NCBI GenBank assembly: GCA_038503075.1 | Contig: JBCAML010000011.1 | Span: 496,001-560,000 of the forward strand | Length of the DNA: 64,000 bases | DNA from: Gyromitra esculenta | Lineage: Eukaryota; Ascomycota; Pezizomycetes; Pezizales; Discinaceae | Direction: 5' to 3' | Part shown: one piece after another, positions 8,421 to 20,680 of the stretch | Layout of the letters: each line of letters starts with the position of its first letter | Numbering within the stretch: the first letter of the stretch is position 1 | Made by a program: the position numbers and the translations under genes | Notes under the pieces: model-generated | Databases searched by the model: none | Told to the model about the DNA's origin: nothing | What the model saw: only the letters and a program-made list of their open reading frames with translations

Positions 8421-11400
8421 CCTCTTGTTCTTGGAATCCCATGGATGAACTATCGCGATGTCCAACTCCACTTTGCCAAAAACGCATTGAGTTTAACTCT
8501 AAACTCTGCGAGAACCCATTGCATTTCCTCCAGTATCTATCGTGATTTCAACGCCTCGACTCAACGTATGTCATTCGTTGGTGCCGCCAGCTTCAGAACC
8601 TCACCAAGAAAGCGAACATCACAAGCTTGTATGTCCATGAGATTAATAAAATCGTAGACGAAACGACAATAAAGAGGAATGGAAGTCTAGAATTCCAGAA
8701 GAGTATCACGACTTCCTCGATATGTTTGACAAGAATAAAGCTCAAGGACTCACGCCGTTCGTATGATCACAAGATACAACTAATAGAGGGAAAGGATGCC
8801 CCTTTCGGACCCCTCTATGGGATGTCGGGAGGAATTAATCGTTCTGAAGAAGTATATCGAAGATAGCATCGAAAAGGGATTTATTCGCGCTAGTTCTCTC
8901 CCATTGGATCCCCTGTCCTTTTTAAATCAAAAAGGTGATGGATCACTACGACTCTGTGTGGATTAGTGGCCTTAATGCTATTACCGTTAAGGATCGCTAT
9001 CTTATATCATCCGTGAAACCCTGACCGCTTGCAAAGGTCTGATGGTATACTAAAGCGGACGCCTTCGTGATGGATACTCACCAAGTGCGCGTTGCGAGAG
9101 GGGATGAATGGAAAACCGCTTTCCGCGCTATGGCCTTTACGAGTACCAGGTTATGCCATTCGGTCTAACCAAATGCCCCGGAACTTTTCAACGATTCGTA
9201 AACGACTATCAGAATATCTAGATATTTTCTGTGACCTACCAGATGATATTCTCATCTACAGTGACACCTTCGCCGAACACCAAACCCATGTCCGGAAAGT
9301 CCTACAAACACTTAAGGACAACGGCATCCTTCTAAAACCGGAGAAATGTGAGTTCGAGTATGAAACGACCAAATCTGGCTAATCTTCACCGACGGCATTA
9401 AGATGGATGAAGAGAAAGCTCAAGGCTGTCAGAGAATGGGGAAGCAGAAGAGTGTAAAGGATGTTCGAGCATTAAGAACTTTGCCATTTACATCGACGAT
9501 TAAATGCAGGATTCTCCAAACTAGCTGCACTTCTTACTTACCAAGAAAGGTATCTCTTTGAGTGGTCTGTCGAAGCTGACATAGCTTTCGAAAACCTCAA
9601 ATATGCCTTCACCACCGCCCGATTCTTATCCATTTTGATCCGGGATAAGAAGATCATAAAGTGGAAACGGATCATGACTTTGTATCCTAGGAGGAATCTT
9701 GTCGTGATATGACGATAACGATTATGTCTTCTGCACAGTGGCTTTCTTCTCGAAAAAACATTCCCGCGGAATGCAATTACGAGATTTATGATAAAGAACT
9801 GTTAGCCATCATCCGCGTTTTTGAAGAATGGCGCCCTGAACTCGAGGATCAAAGCCCGATCGATGTAATTAGCGATCACAAAATGGGAATACTTCGTGAG
9901 CGGCGACTCAACCGACGCCAAAGCTAGATGGTGAGTCTATCGCGTTTCGACTTTGTGATCACGTATCGACCGGGAAGCGAGAAGCCGACGCTCTTCTTAG
10001 GAGATCAGGAGACTCACGAGGAAGGGGATGAAAGACGGCGAGGCCAAAGTGGTGTTAAAGAAGGAAAATATCGATCACTAAGTTTGTTATCGGCTTCTTT
10101 GTCAAATGAAGCGCTGAATTGGATCTTGCAGAAAAACTCTTTCTGGAAGGATATATCGATAAATTTCCGAAAAATACTTACAGCCCTTAAGAATAAGAAA
10201 GCAACAATCGAAAAAATAGCAGCTTAGTGAATGTACGGAGGAAAATAATAAACTCCATTACTGAGGAACGCTTTATGTCTTGCAAACTTCGACCCTTCGC
10301 TTGGAACTCATCAAAGACATCACGACACAGGCAGGACGAGATAAAACGCCGAAATTCATAAGCAGAAGTTTTTCGGCGAAGATGAAGAGTCGATTAGCCG
10401 TTATGTCTGTACTGCAATATCTGTCAAAAATTTGGCCAGTTCGTCTGTGAGGTGTTCTCGTCTCTCTACCCACTGTCGCGTGGCGAAGTTTATGGATTTT
10501 GTTACAGGCCTCCAGAATCGACGGTTATGATGCAATCATGGTAGTAGTAGATCGCTTATCAAAAATGCGCCACTTGATACCCTGTAATACTACGGTCAAT
10601 TCCAGGAAGTAGCTAATCTATATCTCCACCATGTCTGAAACTCCACGGGTTGCCTACACACGTTACATCGGATCGAGGTACTCGTTTACGCCCACTTTTG
10701 GAAGGAACTTTGCCAACGTTTGGGAATTCAATTCGAATGTCCACCGCGTTTCATCCTGAAACCGACGGACAGACAGAGCGACTTAACGCCGTTATGGAGC
10801 AATACCTACGCTCCTACGTGTCCTACCAACAGGAAGACTGGAGCAAGTGGCTACCGCTGAATTCTCTGCTAACAATCAAGAATCAGCCAGTACTAAAGCC
10901 TTCCCTTTCTTTGCAAATTACGGCTACCACCCACGTTCCTTCCAAAGACTTCTCCCCAAAGCCTCGATGCGGCCTCCTTTGCTCAGACCATGCAAGACTT
11001 ATATGACTACTTAAGAACGCAAATAAGACGGCACAAGATGTTCAGGAAACTGCTACCAATAAGCATCGTACGCCAGCCCCTTCCTATCAAGTCGACGATC
11101 GAGTCTTTGTTTCAATGAAAACATTGTGACAATACGCAACGCTCGAAAATTGACTGGAAGTGGATGGGACCTTATCCCATTAAAAAGATAATATCCCCTT
11201 TCGCCTATGAGATAGATCTTCCCGTTTCAGTCAAATACCATCCCGTCTTTCACGTTGAAACCCGCTGCCAACGATCCTCTCCTGACAAGTTGTACCCCCT
11301 CCATCACCAGTTGTTGTTAATGAACAGGATAATATTTTATCGAAAAATCCTCGAACTTACATACGACAACAACAATACCTCGTCGAATGGACTGGCTATG

Positions 11401-11480
11401 CCCATCCCACCCGAACCCGCTAAGATCTCCCAAAACGGCTGCCCTCGACGTATTTCTCTCCACGACGACGACTGTTATTC
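8421..11480 (+). pseudogene. Decayed pol of element A (rest of protease, RT, RNase H, integrase, chromodomain)
   Basis: Continuation of element A pol after the B insertion. RT motifs are visible in pieces between 8690 and 9400, including the region equivalent to [15 protein letters not shown] and [13 protein letters not shown] at about 9240-9270. RNase H remnants lie at about 9640-9930 ([18 protein letters not shown]), and the integrase core at about 10490-10800. The end of integrase is followed by a chromodomain-like stretch with QQQYLVEWTGY at about 11360-11390. Frame changes are frequent, and breaks fall at positions different from those in B, so the two copies decayed (or acquired sequence errors) independently. 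Confidence 0.87.
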
Positions 11481-11517
11481 CTAAAGTTCGCAGGAGCTCA
11501 CGCTTGAAACGTGCTAC

Positions 11518-11909
11518 TTTCACGGATTAAGGGTTGGTTATAGGGTTAGAGTTCGAGTATACGATTGTTGCGCTTTTCGGTTGTAAAGACAACGTTATTG
11601 TATTTCTGTTATCGGTTATTGGCTTTGTTTAAAAGCGTATTTAAGAGAAGGATTTCACTTGTTCTTTGTACTTTCTTTCTTCTTCTTCTAAGAACGTTCT
11701 CGTTTCACTTCTGCTGTATCTGTTATAATTCCACTTCGATTCTATCTCGTAACCCTCGCTGTCGCGCAAACATCGCCGATACTTCGCTCAAGATATCTTC
11801 AGTAGACCTGTAGACCACACCGCACTCCTCGAACGTATTGGTTTCCCGTTTAAGAAGCACTGCTCACCTTCGTGATACTGAAGGGCTTAACGAGAAGCCA
11901 TCCGCGAGT
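11518..11909 (+). repeat. 3' LTR of element A
   Basis: About 391 bp matching 522-922, beginning TTTCACGG and ending near CCGCGAG. Compared with the 5' copy there are many one- to three-base gaps. The base following it belongs to the minus-strand LINE ORF2. Confidence 0.88.
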
Positions 11910-13260
11910 CCCACTTGTTAGACAGTGTGGAGGAGGCACGTAACGCTGAAGAGATTTCGTCGTCAATTTCTTTAAAATCTGTGAGGTGATAGAGGGCCGG
12001 AGGTTTTGTAATACGCGGGGAAAAAGTGTTGGATAAGTGAGGCGAGTTGTGAGAGTGTTAATATCGGGAAGATTCTAAAACATCATCGAGGATTTATGCT
12101 TTTCATTCTTTCAGCCCAAATGTCGGAGGGTGAGGCGTTCGCTAAAAAGGAATTCCAGTGGTTCTTTTTGCATTTGGCGATTTCATTTCATGAAAGTATG
12201 CATATTTTGCTTTGCGTACTTCTGCGCTGAGCCTTTAAATTGGTTGCGATGGGATCGATTGATTGAATGAAAGATTCTTCTTAGGTCGGATAGCAGGGGG
12301 CTCCACCATTTTTTTGACCATTTAGAGGGTCTTTTGGTTGGGGTTTCTAATATGAGCGGCGTGGTCACTAAGTTAAGTGATTTTGTGAACCATTGATCAA
12401 GGTCTGGTAACGGAGGAGGGGGAGGGATTTTAATTTTTTGAATTATCGGTGTGAGGTTTTTCCAATTGGTTTTTGACCAGTCGGGTGATGGCATGGCAGT
12501 TGCATGGTGAGGAGTATGGAGGTGTGTGATAATGGGTATATGGTCTGATCCAGTTGAGTTGGAGGAGGCGTCCCATTTTCTGATAAGAGGTGATGCATGG
12601 TTGTTGCAGAATGTTAAGTCGAGAACACTCGGTCTAGTATGAGAGTCATAGGGAAAACGGGTATAAATTCCTGGAGTATTTAGGCATGTATATAGTAGGT
12701 TATGAGCGGTTAGGTGGTATTTTTCCCCTTCGTTAAATTCTTGTGAGGAAATATTTCGGAGGGGGTTAAGGATGACGGATGTTAAAGTCACCAACGATAA
12801 TGGTAGGAATGGATGAGGAGGAAAAAATTTGCGAAGGTTGGATGTGGTGATTGCTGGAATTGCTCCTCGTACGATTGTAGATGTTTGTGATTTTAATTGA
12901 GTAAAAGGAGGAATTGAAAATAGGGTTTTTAAAAGTAAGACGTAGAGAGATTATATCGTCTCTAAAATGGTCTTCGATTAGAAATTCCGTTTGGTGGCTG
13001 TTGATGAAATGGATCGATATGTAAAAGCAAACTCGAATTTTTTGTGTTGGGAGTATGGGTGGAGTTAAGAGATAAAAACCGGGTGCTTGTAGAGGTTTGT
13101 TGTTCCATAGATAGGGATCTTGGATGGCAACGATTGAGGGTGTTGGTTTGCATTGCGAAAAAAGGGTGTGAAATATCTTTGAGCTACCAGCACAGTTGTG
13201 TTGCACGATAGTGAAAGGAGGTGGGGGAGGGGTAGAGGGTTTATTTCTTCTGGGAGACAT
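11910..13260 (-). pseudogene. LINE ORF2 fragment: AP-type endonuclease and start of RT region
   Basis: Starts at ATG 13260, two bases after the ORF1 stop. The first 164 codons (to 12766) show an endonuclease/exonuclease/phosphatase fold of the LINE type, with an N-terminal VQHNCAGS and the catalytic-type VGDFNI. A frameshift near 12770-12790 moves the reading to the next ORF (12794-12183), which has the C-terminal endonuclease motif SDHIPI and the pre-RT linker. Further frame changes continue to 11910, where a segment equivalent to IDDEISSALRASS, normally just before RT block 1, is cut by the LTR of element A. No RT catalytic motif is present. Confidence 0.82.
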
Positions 13261-13262
13261 AT

Positions 13263-15182
13263 TTATTCGCTCGACATGGAGGTATCAGCTGGAGGTGGAA
13301 CAGCTGATGAAATACTAGATTTCTCCTGGATCGCTTTGCGCGTGGGGCATTGGAGGTCTGTAGCGGTGTGGTTTCCGTTGCAGTTGATGCAGATTGATGG
13401 AGATACTGCGCAGCAGTTGATGATGGCTTTCTCTGCTCCACCGCCGGGGCAGGTTGGGATGGAGCAACGGTGTTCGTGGCGAGGATGTTTCGCGGATGAA
13501 GCGAGATGATGGGTTAGGGTTCGGGAAGTAATGGTCGCAACGGAGGATGGTTTCTTTATAATGTCTTTGTTGTTCGTGTGTTTCGGTTATGAGTCGCGAG
13601 GGAATTGCGGGGTATATAAGGGATGGATCTTGGATGGTTATTATGGTTTTCTTCTCTTTTCTTAGACGTTCTCAGTTTCTTCTTACGTATTTGTTCAATA
13701 CCATCTCGATTCTATCTCAGAATCTCGCGGTCGCTGTCATTGTAAAAGCACTCTCACACTTAACTCGCGCGAGTTAAAGCACGTGGGGACTGTAGAAAAC
13801 TTCGTCACTCTTATCGCAACAGTTCGTTTAAGTAGGCTCTGCTTCGCGCAGGATACAGAAGGGCAGGCTGGGACTGAACCGTGAGAGGATGGTGGTTTGA
13901 ACAGATAGAGGCAGATAGTGTCTGCAGTGATTTGCATCCAACGATGCATGGCGTAAGCAGCATTTCTTGCATTGGGTTGAAGGAGGCGACACATAAGGTT
14001 GGTTTTGCGTGGTCGCGAAAAAAGTTTAATGGATGAGCCGATTTTTTTTGCATCATCGACAGAGCACGAGATTACTATGGAGGTAGTTTTTTTTGTTGCT
14101 CGGATGGCAGGGTCGGTTTTAAGGTAACGTGCGCCGGTGATTTGTACGTCAGCGGCGTATAGAATGGCTTCGGATAGCGTAGAACTCAGTTCTTTTGGTT
14201 CCTCTGGTAGTGTGAAGGTGGGAATATTGTGGATGACTACGTTGACATCAGTTGGCGCAGTTCGGACGGGGTTGAATGGGTTGTCGCCAATGGGACATGT
14301 TTCGTTGAGTGTTTTGAGAATAGCAGCAAAGTAGGGAACAAATGCGGAAGCGGGAGTAAAGGGGTTTGCGGTAAAAGTGATGGTTCCCCGATCGTTAACA
14401 GTAACGGATAGGGCAACTGAGTGTGAATTGGGGAATTGGGCGGCTCGTAGAGCACGTCCAACCGCGACAGGGAGTGATGCGGCAAGAACAGCCGATTCAG
14501 TAAATGGGCAGGCATTGGAGCGTGAAGCGAAGAAACGTCTTTCAGCCGTTGGAAGGGGCCGGGCGGCTTTTTCCTTGGTGTCTTTTTTTGGGTTGCTTGC
14601 ATCTAGCTTTGGTGCGCTGGCAGTTGCTGTGTTGGTCTTTGCGGGTGCAGATTTAGCCGCCTCGGCAAAGGTTTTTTTCCCTTTCTTGGCGGGAGGAGGT
14701 GGAGCTGGGCCGGATTGTTCCGAGGAACGTTTGGCTTGAGAGGAGACTTTATCCGTCAGATTCGAGATAGCTGCTTGGATTTGGTTCAGTTGGATGGGGT
14801 TCTGCGATTGGGTTGGGGCTCCAATTGATGGAGGTGAGGATAGAATCTCTTCCATTTTGGAAAGTCTTGCGTCCATAGATGAAAGGAGGTGAGTTGTGTT
14901 GATGGCCAAAGAAATGAGGATGGCTTCGGTGCGCGATGGGTCGGCTAGTGCTACATCCTCAAAGATGGGAGCAATACCCGTTTGTCCGAGTGGTGATTGT
15001 GAAATGAGCTTGTTTAGAAGTTCTTGAATTCCGGTCAAAACGCCGGTTGGGATGAGGGTGGGTGTTGAAGGTCTAATAGGTGAGCTAACTCTGGAAGGGG
15101 CAGAGGAAACTGGTGGAAGAAAGGAGGTGGTAGAAAGGTTTCTGCCACCGATAAAGGGCGAGAAGGTTGAGGAATCAGCCAT
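13263..15182 (-). pseudogene. LINE ORF1 (zinc-knuckle nucleic-acid-binding protein), interrupted by solo LTR
   Basis: The start is ATG at 15182 (MADSSTF). The open part runs about 430 codons with a Pro/Ala/Lys-rich middle, then a conserved block around 14050-14420. The CCHC cluster is split over frames: a first knuckle-like CKKCCLRHASLDANHC near 13935-13990, then ICSNHHP up to the solo LTR. Across the LTR the sequence continues RHEHRCSIPTCPGGG and a further CINCNGNHTATDLQC. Removing the LTR and one GGATG copy restores the second knuckle in frame, which proves the junction. A frameshift before the first knuckle predates or accompanies the break. ORF1 stops at 13263-13265. Confidence 0.82.
13488..13886 (+). 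repeat. Solo LTR of the Gypsy family inside LINE ORF1
   Basis: 399 bp starting TTTCGCGG and ending CCGTGAGA, flanked by the 5-bp duplication GGATG (13483-13487 and 13887-13891). It shares the TATA region GGGGTATATAAG (13609-13620), the TCTATCTCAGAATCTCGCGG block and the final ACTGAACCGTGAG with element B LTRs. No internal element sequence is present, so it is the product of LTR-LTR recombination. It is more like the B than the A subfamily. Confidence 0.92.
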
Positions 15183-15186
15183 CACT

Positions 15187-16082
15187 AATGCTACGGTGAA
15201 GCTGGGTTTTAGAGAGATGAAGTGATATTTTGAGTTTTGTGAGAAGGTTGGCTTTCCCGAATAGGAAGGTGTTTTTCAGAAAAAAATTGTGTAGAGGAGA
15301 CGGAGCATGCACTTCCTCATGATCAAAGCTAGTTTATGTATATATGTAATTGAGAGATTGTTTCTAGCATGCCGTATCACTCGCAACATACAGACTTAAG
15401 AATCGATACTGCTATAGTAAGTCACTTGCTTGAACTGCTCTTTATTACAGGTTGGGGGTATCTATATATATATCTACCAATACAAGGCTATATAAACCTT
15501 CCCCCCACCGATCCTCTCACTGGCCAATCCAAAAGATAGTGGGTGAATAGATTTCGTGCATAGAAGACCCACTTGTTAGGCGTTTATCTGTCACACGGGA
15601 TGTGATTGCCACCAGTCTACTCCTCCGCGTTAAAGCGGACTCAAATAATGTAACTACTCCTTGACGATAGCCAAAAGCCAAAAGCGCCACGGGTCAATAG
15701 ATAGGTATATCATAAAAATAATTAGGGAGAAACGTAGATATGGGACTAATTATTGATCAGTTCTTCCGGTATCCATTTTGGACATGAACAGACATTGCAT
15801 CTAAAATTTGTAAACGCTCAGTTCCTACTGCTATCCTCATATGCCTACAAATAAATGCTTAGTACAGAGAGTATCCACTCATCCAAAACTGGAGTCAAAT
15901 CCCTCCCCTTCGAAAATTCTTAAAAATCCTATCTTCTCGCTCACCAACGATAGCCAAAAAAAAGGGGGGGGGCTATAAGCCCTTTGTTAGTCGAGTCTTG
16001 GGAGGACAGTAGAAATAAAGATATTGTGGTGCATGGTTGAAATAGATTAAAAATATATGGATAAAGGAAATAAAGCAGAGGG
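15187..16082. other. Intergenic, LINE 5' end and F-box gene 3' flank
   Basis: The first ~110 bp are probably LINE 5' UTR. Beyond that I see no ORF of substance. A C-rich tract lies near 15499-15508 and an A/G homopolymer run near 15956-15971. No RNA gene was recognised. Confidence 0.5.
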
Positions 16083-18241
16083 TTAAGGAGAGTTTTTTGA
16101 TGGCATTGGGCGATGATGACACCGGGGGCGTACAGTAGCTACTAGGATTTCCTCGTCATCTTTTTTTCTATCAAGAAACTTTAGAGTCAAAAGACACGGC
16201 GAACATGCTATAATGATGGGCACAAGTATCCCTACGGTTACTACAATACCCAAACCTAAACAAATCGCGTCATTTATACTATTTTTTATCCGATTCTTCC
16301 TTCTATCCTGCCACGTTTGAAAAGTTTGGAATTTCCAGACTACGAGGTGGAATGGTAAGACTAGGATCAGGGCTTTTTCGTCCCCGAGAAGTGTACCGGT
16401 GCTAGACCAGAACTGACGATTTCGAAGCCAGCGATCATTATGGGTTACAGAATTGCCATCGCCGTCAGTCGTGATACAGTCGGAGGGAGGCGATATCTTA
16501 GCAGGAGGGCTCCACCATGTGTTCACCTGCAGATTGGTATTTGTTTGGCTAAGTGATGTTATCTCATCTGGGTCATCTGGATCGATATCCCGTTTTTCTG
16601 TTCCTGGGCAACCTCTCTCGATTTTGAGGCAATGCCATTGCACAGTTTTTATGCTGTAGTCGTTGTCCTCGAATGCCGAAAAACGAAGGTGTTGTCTTGG
16701 AAAAATGACCTGGTGCTGAGGAGGCTGGGTTGAAGAGCTAACAAATGCTCCTGTTATTAATTCGTCTTCACCTCCTTTTATAGGAGGAATCTGAAGCCAG
16801 TAATGTTTGTAGGGTTCATTCATATCAGGAGCTGGAATGATTGGTGGTTTGAGTTCCTTGTGGGTCGCATTTCGGGTTTGGTATTGTGTATCTTTAAGAA
16901 AATCCTGGGAATTAAGAATATGGTATATTGCCGTGGATTTGTCTCGGCTCTCAAGTGGGGTTTTGGTTGAATATCGCTTGAGAAGAGAACCAGTCGCGAG
17001 CGAAAATGCGAGGGCTTCCACGTTATTATTTGATGACAGGACCACCAAACAACGCCCGTTATTACTAATCTCAATATCGTTGACAATAGGAAACACAAGG
17101 TTCTATGCAAAAATTAGGTTAGCTATTCGATTTTTAATTGCATGTAAGTAAGGGCAACTGTACAGTGTGCTCCTGTAGAGGGAGAGTACGAATAACTTTC
17201 ATTATGGTGATATTCGATAAGTCTAACACGAGAATCTCTAGGCCCTTCAAAGCCAAGGCATACTCACTGGAGCAATAAAGCTCAAGCACCCCTACTGCAT
17301 TCCAGAGGCTTGATAAATCAAGGCTACCTTTCTGGAGAGGCTCGCCAAGCCGAACTGCCTGTAACCTATGCACCGAGATCTCTTATCAACCCCTAATCGA
17401 GTAAAACGAGTACACATGCGTTTAAGCGGGAAGGAGGAAAAATAAAGCGCAAATAAATTGATTCTATACGAAATAGCATGAAAGTTTACGAACCTTAAGC
17501 CTGCGCTTTGACTCGCTGCTTCCTCTGGATGCATTGTATATACTAGTACCCCACCTCCAAGTGCGTAGATTGGTATACCGAGAATCTTGAGAGGCGCCGT
17601 CTTGAGAAGATGCCTTCTTGATGCCGGTATTGTTTTATTGAAGTTTATATATACGAAGTTGGGAAAAGTCCACCAAACAAGAAATCCATCACGATAAATT
17701 AATGTGCGAGGAGTAACCACGCAATCGAGGCCTTTTGCCTTGCTGAAAATGAGGTTCCTGAGCCTGCTGTCGGTAAAGGCAGTCTTTTCAAACGACTTGC
17801 GGGAAATATCAAGAGGAGGAGAGAACGAAGTTGTGAAGATAGCGGAGTGGTAGATTGAATCTTGGTTTAGAATATCGCTCCATCGCTTGCAGACCTGATA
17901 TAACGTCATTAAGGCCTTTCCTTATATGGAGTGACAAATGTACCAGGGCACATATAGCTTACCATTCGCATGCTAACTATCTGAGCCGGGTTATGAACAG
18001 CTATATAACCAAGAATCTCAATCTGAATGTCTTGAGGCACCGATCCAAAGACATCGTGCAACTTCACTGGGCAGTTAGTTCCGGATATAGATCAAGATCA
18101 AAACGTTTCACGAACCTTTGAGCTTGTAGGTTCCACAGAAGTTGTTGCTTGCGGAAAAATATATCTATTGAATAACATAGAGTTCTTCACATAGTATCGG
18201 TATTCCTGGGGTGACCTAAAGTCACTTGCATCGCGACCCAT
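16083..18241 (-). CDS. F-box protein with propeller-like middle and C-terminal membrane segment
   Basis: Model of five exons: 18241-18116, 18061-17963, 17894-17494, 17365-17164 and 17102-16083, giving 615 aa in frame. The F-box is joined across an intron: residues about 48-85 contain VPQDIQIEILGYIAVHNPAQ and MVCKRWSDIL, the expected F-box pattern for binding Skp1 in an SCF ubiquitin ligase. The middle has repeated short strands such as GLEILVLDLSN and VNDIEISNNGRCLVVLSSN, suggestive of a degenerate beta-propeller that could bind substrate. Near residues 545-580 a long hydrophobic run (LGLGIVVTVGILVPIIIA) looks like one transmembrane helix, followed by a basic, acidic-flanked tail. Two introns use GTTCGT as donor. 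The second acceptor (GAAG) was chosen for frame and is the weakest point. Substrate unknown. Confidence 0.72.
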
Positions 18242-20680
18242 CGTGAGAAGGTAGAGATGGAGGGATTGCAGCTTGTGAGATTGATGATTCTAGGTGGTAA
18301 ATGGGCGAAGCTTGGACTTATACATGGCCCGAACTTTTGTTGTTCTGTGGATCACAGTCACCACAAACCGTGGACGCGGCGATCGCTAAGAACCAACCAC
18401 GGCCGTTGGTTAGCAGACTGGGGAAACTTGATATCATTGAGCGGATGGTGGGGAGCACATGTTCCAGATGCTGTACCACATCGGTCCTGTGAAAAGCTAG
18501 AGTTGCGACTGGGGTAATGTTAAATTCCGTGAGATTCCAGTTATCATCCACAATTTTGCGGGGCTATGCAGTTTGTATATTTGTTTTTCGTTTAGAACCA
18601 CCAAAAAGATTCACGCAGTCCATAGGAAGCCTTGCTGGGGTGCCTCATGGTAATTTCTGCCTAATCCCAAGACCAGGGGAAAATCTTGAATAGAGGCTTT
18701 GCGCTTTTAAGCCAGCCCTGGTTTTCGACCAACCAGAAGCTGATCTGCACCAGTTAAATTGCTAGAAATCGGAGCTGAATCTATTTGCGCAAAGTCTCTA
18801 ATTATTTATTAAATGTAATATGGATTCTCCCCGCGAGGCTGATAAGGCGAAGGGTTCTATAGGTTTTAGCCCTTGAAGGGTAGTATACGTGTCGGCTCAT
18901 ATCTCTCTTAGGGTTGCACAATGTGTTGATGTCTCGTTCTCGTGTCATGCAGCAAAATCCATATCAAGGAACGAGCTTTCCGTAGCAGGAAGAAGAAGCT
19001 ATTTTTATAACTGTTCCTCTAGAGACTAAACCGGTAAATTCCGTGTTTACCATTGGTACTCACCGTGATTACAAGTATCTTACTACTGAAATCTCAAGCT
19101 GGTTTTAATCATCTGTCACTCATTTCCAAGAAAGACCTAAAACTATCCGAAGAGGACAAGTACTATACCAGGCGTTTGTGGTAGACAGTTCTCCCATAGC
19201 CCAGCTTTGAATGTGGGAATCGGGCTCTGGTTTCCTACTAGTATCATCTAGCTGAAGTATATACTTTATATAAGTTATATGGTCGAGAAGCATTTAAGCT
19301 GTAAGGTATATCCACCATGTGCTTCCCTTTCCTCTTTGAACCATATATAGGCCTAGGTAGTTTCTTTGGTTTATAGTACAAGAATATCTCATGAAAGGAA
19401 GTTTTCAGCGTGAATAAAACCCATACCATGTGCTCACTTATATTGGGTGATTGTGTATGAGTTTGCTGCCTGAGTTTAAGTTACTATATATATACGACAT
19501 TGCTACTGGCAACTACATACAGTACCGGAAAGTGTAGTGTTTTTGGTGCTGTATTGTTAGAAAATTCAGGAATAAATCAGGACAACCACCATATTAGCTT
19601 CAAGGACTCCGTAGAGTCATCGACTTATTCCCGCACTCATAATAACGATGTACGACTACCGTACCAATTTCACCTACCTCCCTGGTACTGTACTCTATAT
19701 ATTTATCAGAGAAATTTTGCCTTAGGTGAAAACATGCTCCCTCTCCTCTACACTTCACTCGCTTGAAGCCACAACTCCTCCTCCTTTTGCGTTGCAACGG
19801 GGTGACACAGGGCCAAAAGTCTTTAGCACTTAGGCTTCACCCCCGCTTCGTGATACTTCTCCTCCTCTCATGATGCCCTTTTAGGGAAGCATCCATCATG
19901 ATACACTCCTCACCCTTTGCCCTCTCCTAGTGAGACTCAAGGGCCCCCTCTCCTCTCTTCGGCTGCAACTCGGATCTGGGTTACAGCCACTCTTCGCCTC
20001 TGCTTAGTGCGCGCCTCCATCTCTACTTCGTTTGTGCTTGATGCGCCAGTAGACTGCTACTACCCAGGCCAGCAGTATTCTACCAATCGCACGCTGAACC
20101 TCACCACCATCGGCTCCACCAATAGTATTTGTTCACTAAATATTTTGTTTCTTTTGCATTTCTTCTTGTCTAGGAGGGTTGAGAGAGTAGGGTTTTGTTT
20201 ACGCCATAACTTCGGTTGCATGTGATATTCTTGTACCTATATAAAACAATGAAACAATGATTTAACAAAAAAAATTGCCTTAGGTGAATATATATCGAAG
20301 GATTGTATGGTTTCAACATTGCACTATGCGCTTTAGTACGCTTTTATCGATATAAACCCCGTGCCTTCATCTGGGCTGAAATTTTCTCGGCCGCTTATTG
20401 TGCTTGGTCTACGCGCTCATTGGCTCTATGTAGGCTGTGTGTTCAAAGGTTTAGTAAGTGGCACTAGGAGCGGAGGGATAGTGAAGAAAAGGTGGGAAAT
20501 ATGCCGTCACTGGGAGTTTGAACTTCTAACTACCTTATGGGATTTTATACTTATTCTAATGGACGAGAACGATAGTAGGAGAGTCTGGGTGTCTAAAAGG
20601 GTCTAAAACGCTGCAGTTTGATATGTACCACAAATAAACTTCTGGTTATAAATCGGCCTTAAACACGAAGTTTTCGTGAA
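18242..20680. other. Gene-poor region upstream of the F-box gene
   Basis: Only short ORFs occur. One on the minus strand (18551-18318, 77 codons) lies just upstream of the F-box gene and could be an unlinked peptide or an extra exon, but no motif supports it. The rest (18600-20680) is AT-rich with TATA-like runs and no recognisable RNA or transposon feature. Confidence 0.45.

Larger units (their letters stand above)
522..11909 (+). mobile_element. Ty3/Gypsy chromovirus-type element A, interrupted by element B
   Basis: The element is bounded by two similar LTRs (522-922 and 11518-11909). Removing the nested element B (2692-8415) and one duplicated pentamer leaves about 5.66 kb, a normal length for a fungal Gypsy element. 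Order of domains is gag, protease, reverse transcriptase, RNase H, integrase and a chromodomain-like end with YLVEWTGY at about 11360-11390; integrase after RT defines Ty3/Gypsy, and the terminal chromodomain points to the chromoviruses. Gag is open but pol is broken by many small indels, so it is non-autonomous as assembled. It lies in the minus-strand LINE on its right side only, and no target-site duplication is visible at its two ends. Confidence 0.9.
11910..15186 (-). mobile_element. Tad-like LINE, truncated by element A and interrupted by a solo LTR
   Basis: A non-LTR retrotransposon read on the minus strand from about 15186 to 11910. ORF1 (nucleic-acid-binding, CCHC knuckles) is followed two bases later by ORF2 (endonuclease, start of the RT region). 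Fungal Tad/CRE-like LINEs have this two-ORF plan with knuckles at the end of ORF1. The reverse-transcriptase catalytic domain is missing because the sequence ends at the LTR of element A. The 400-bp solo LTR at 13488-13886 splits ORF1. About 100 bp upstream of ORF1 (15187-15300) may be its 5' UTR. Confidence 0.85.

Noticed and set aside
13737..13886. C-terminal ~50 codons of the long LINE ORF1 reading frame
   Set aside because: These codons are translated solo-LTR sequence, not part of the LINE protein.
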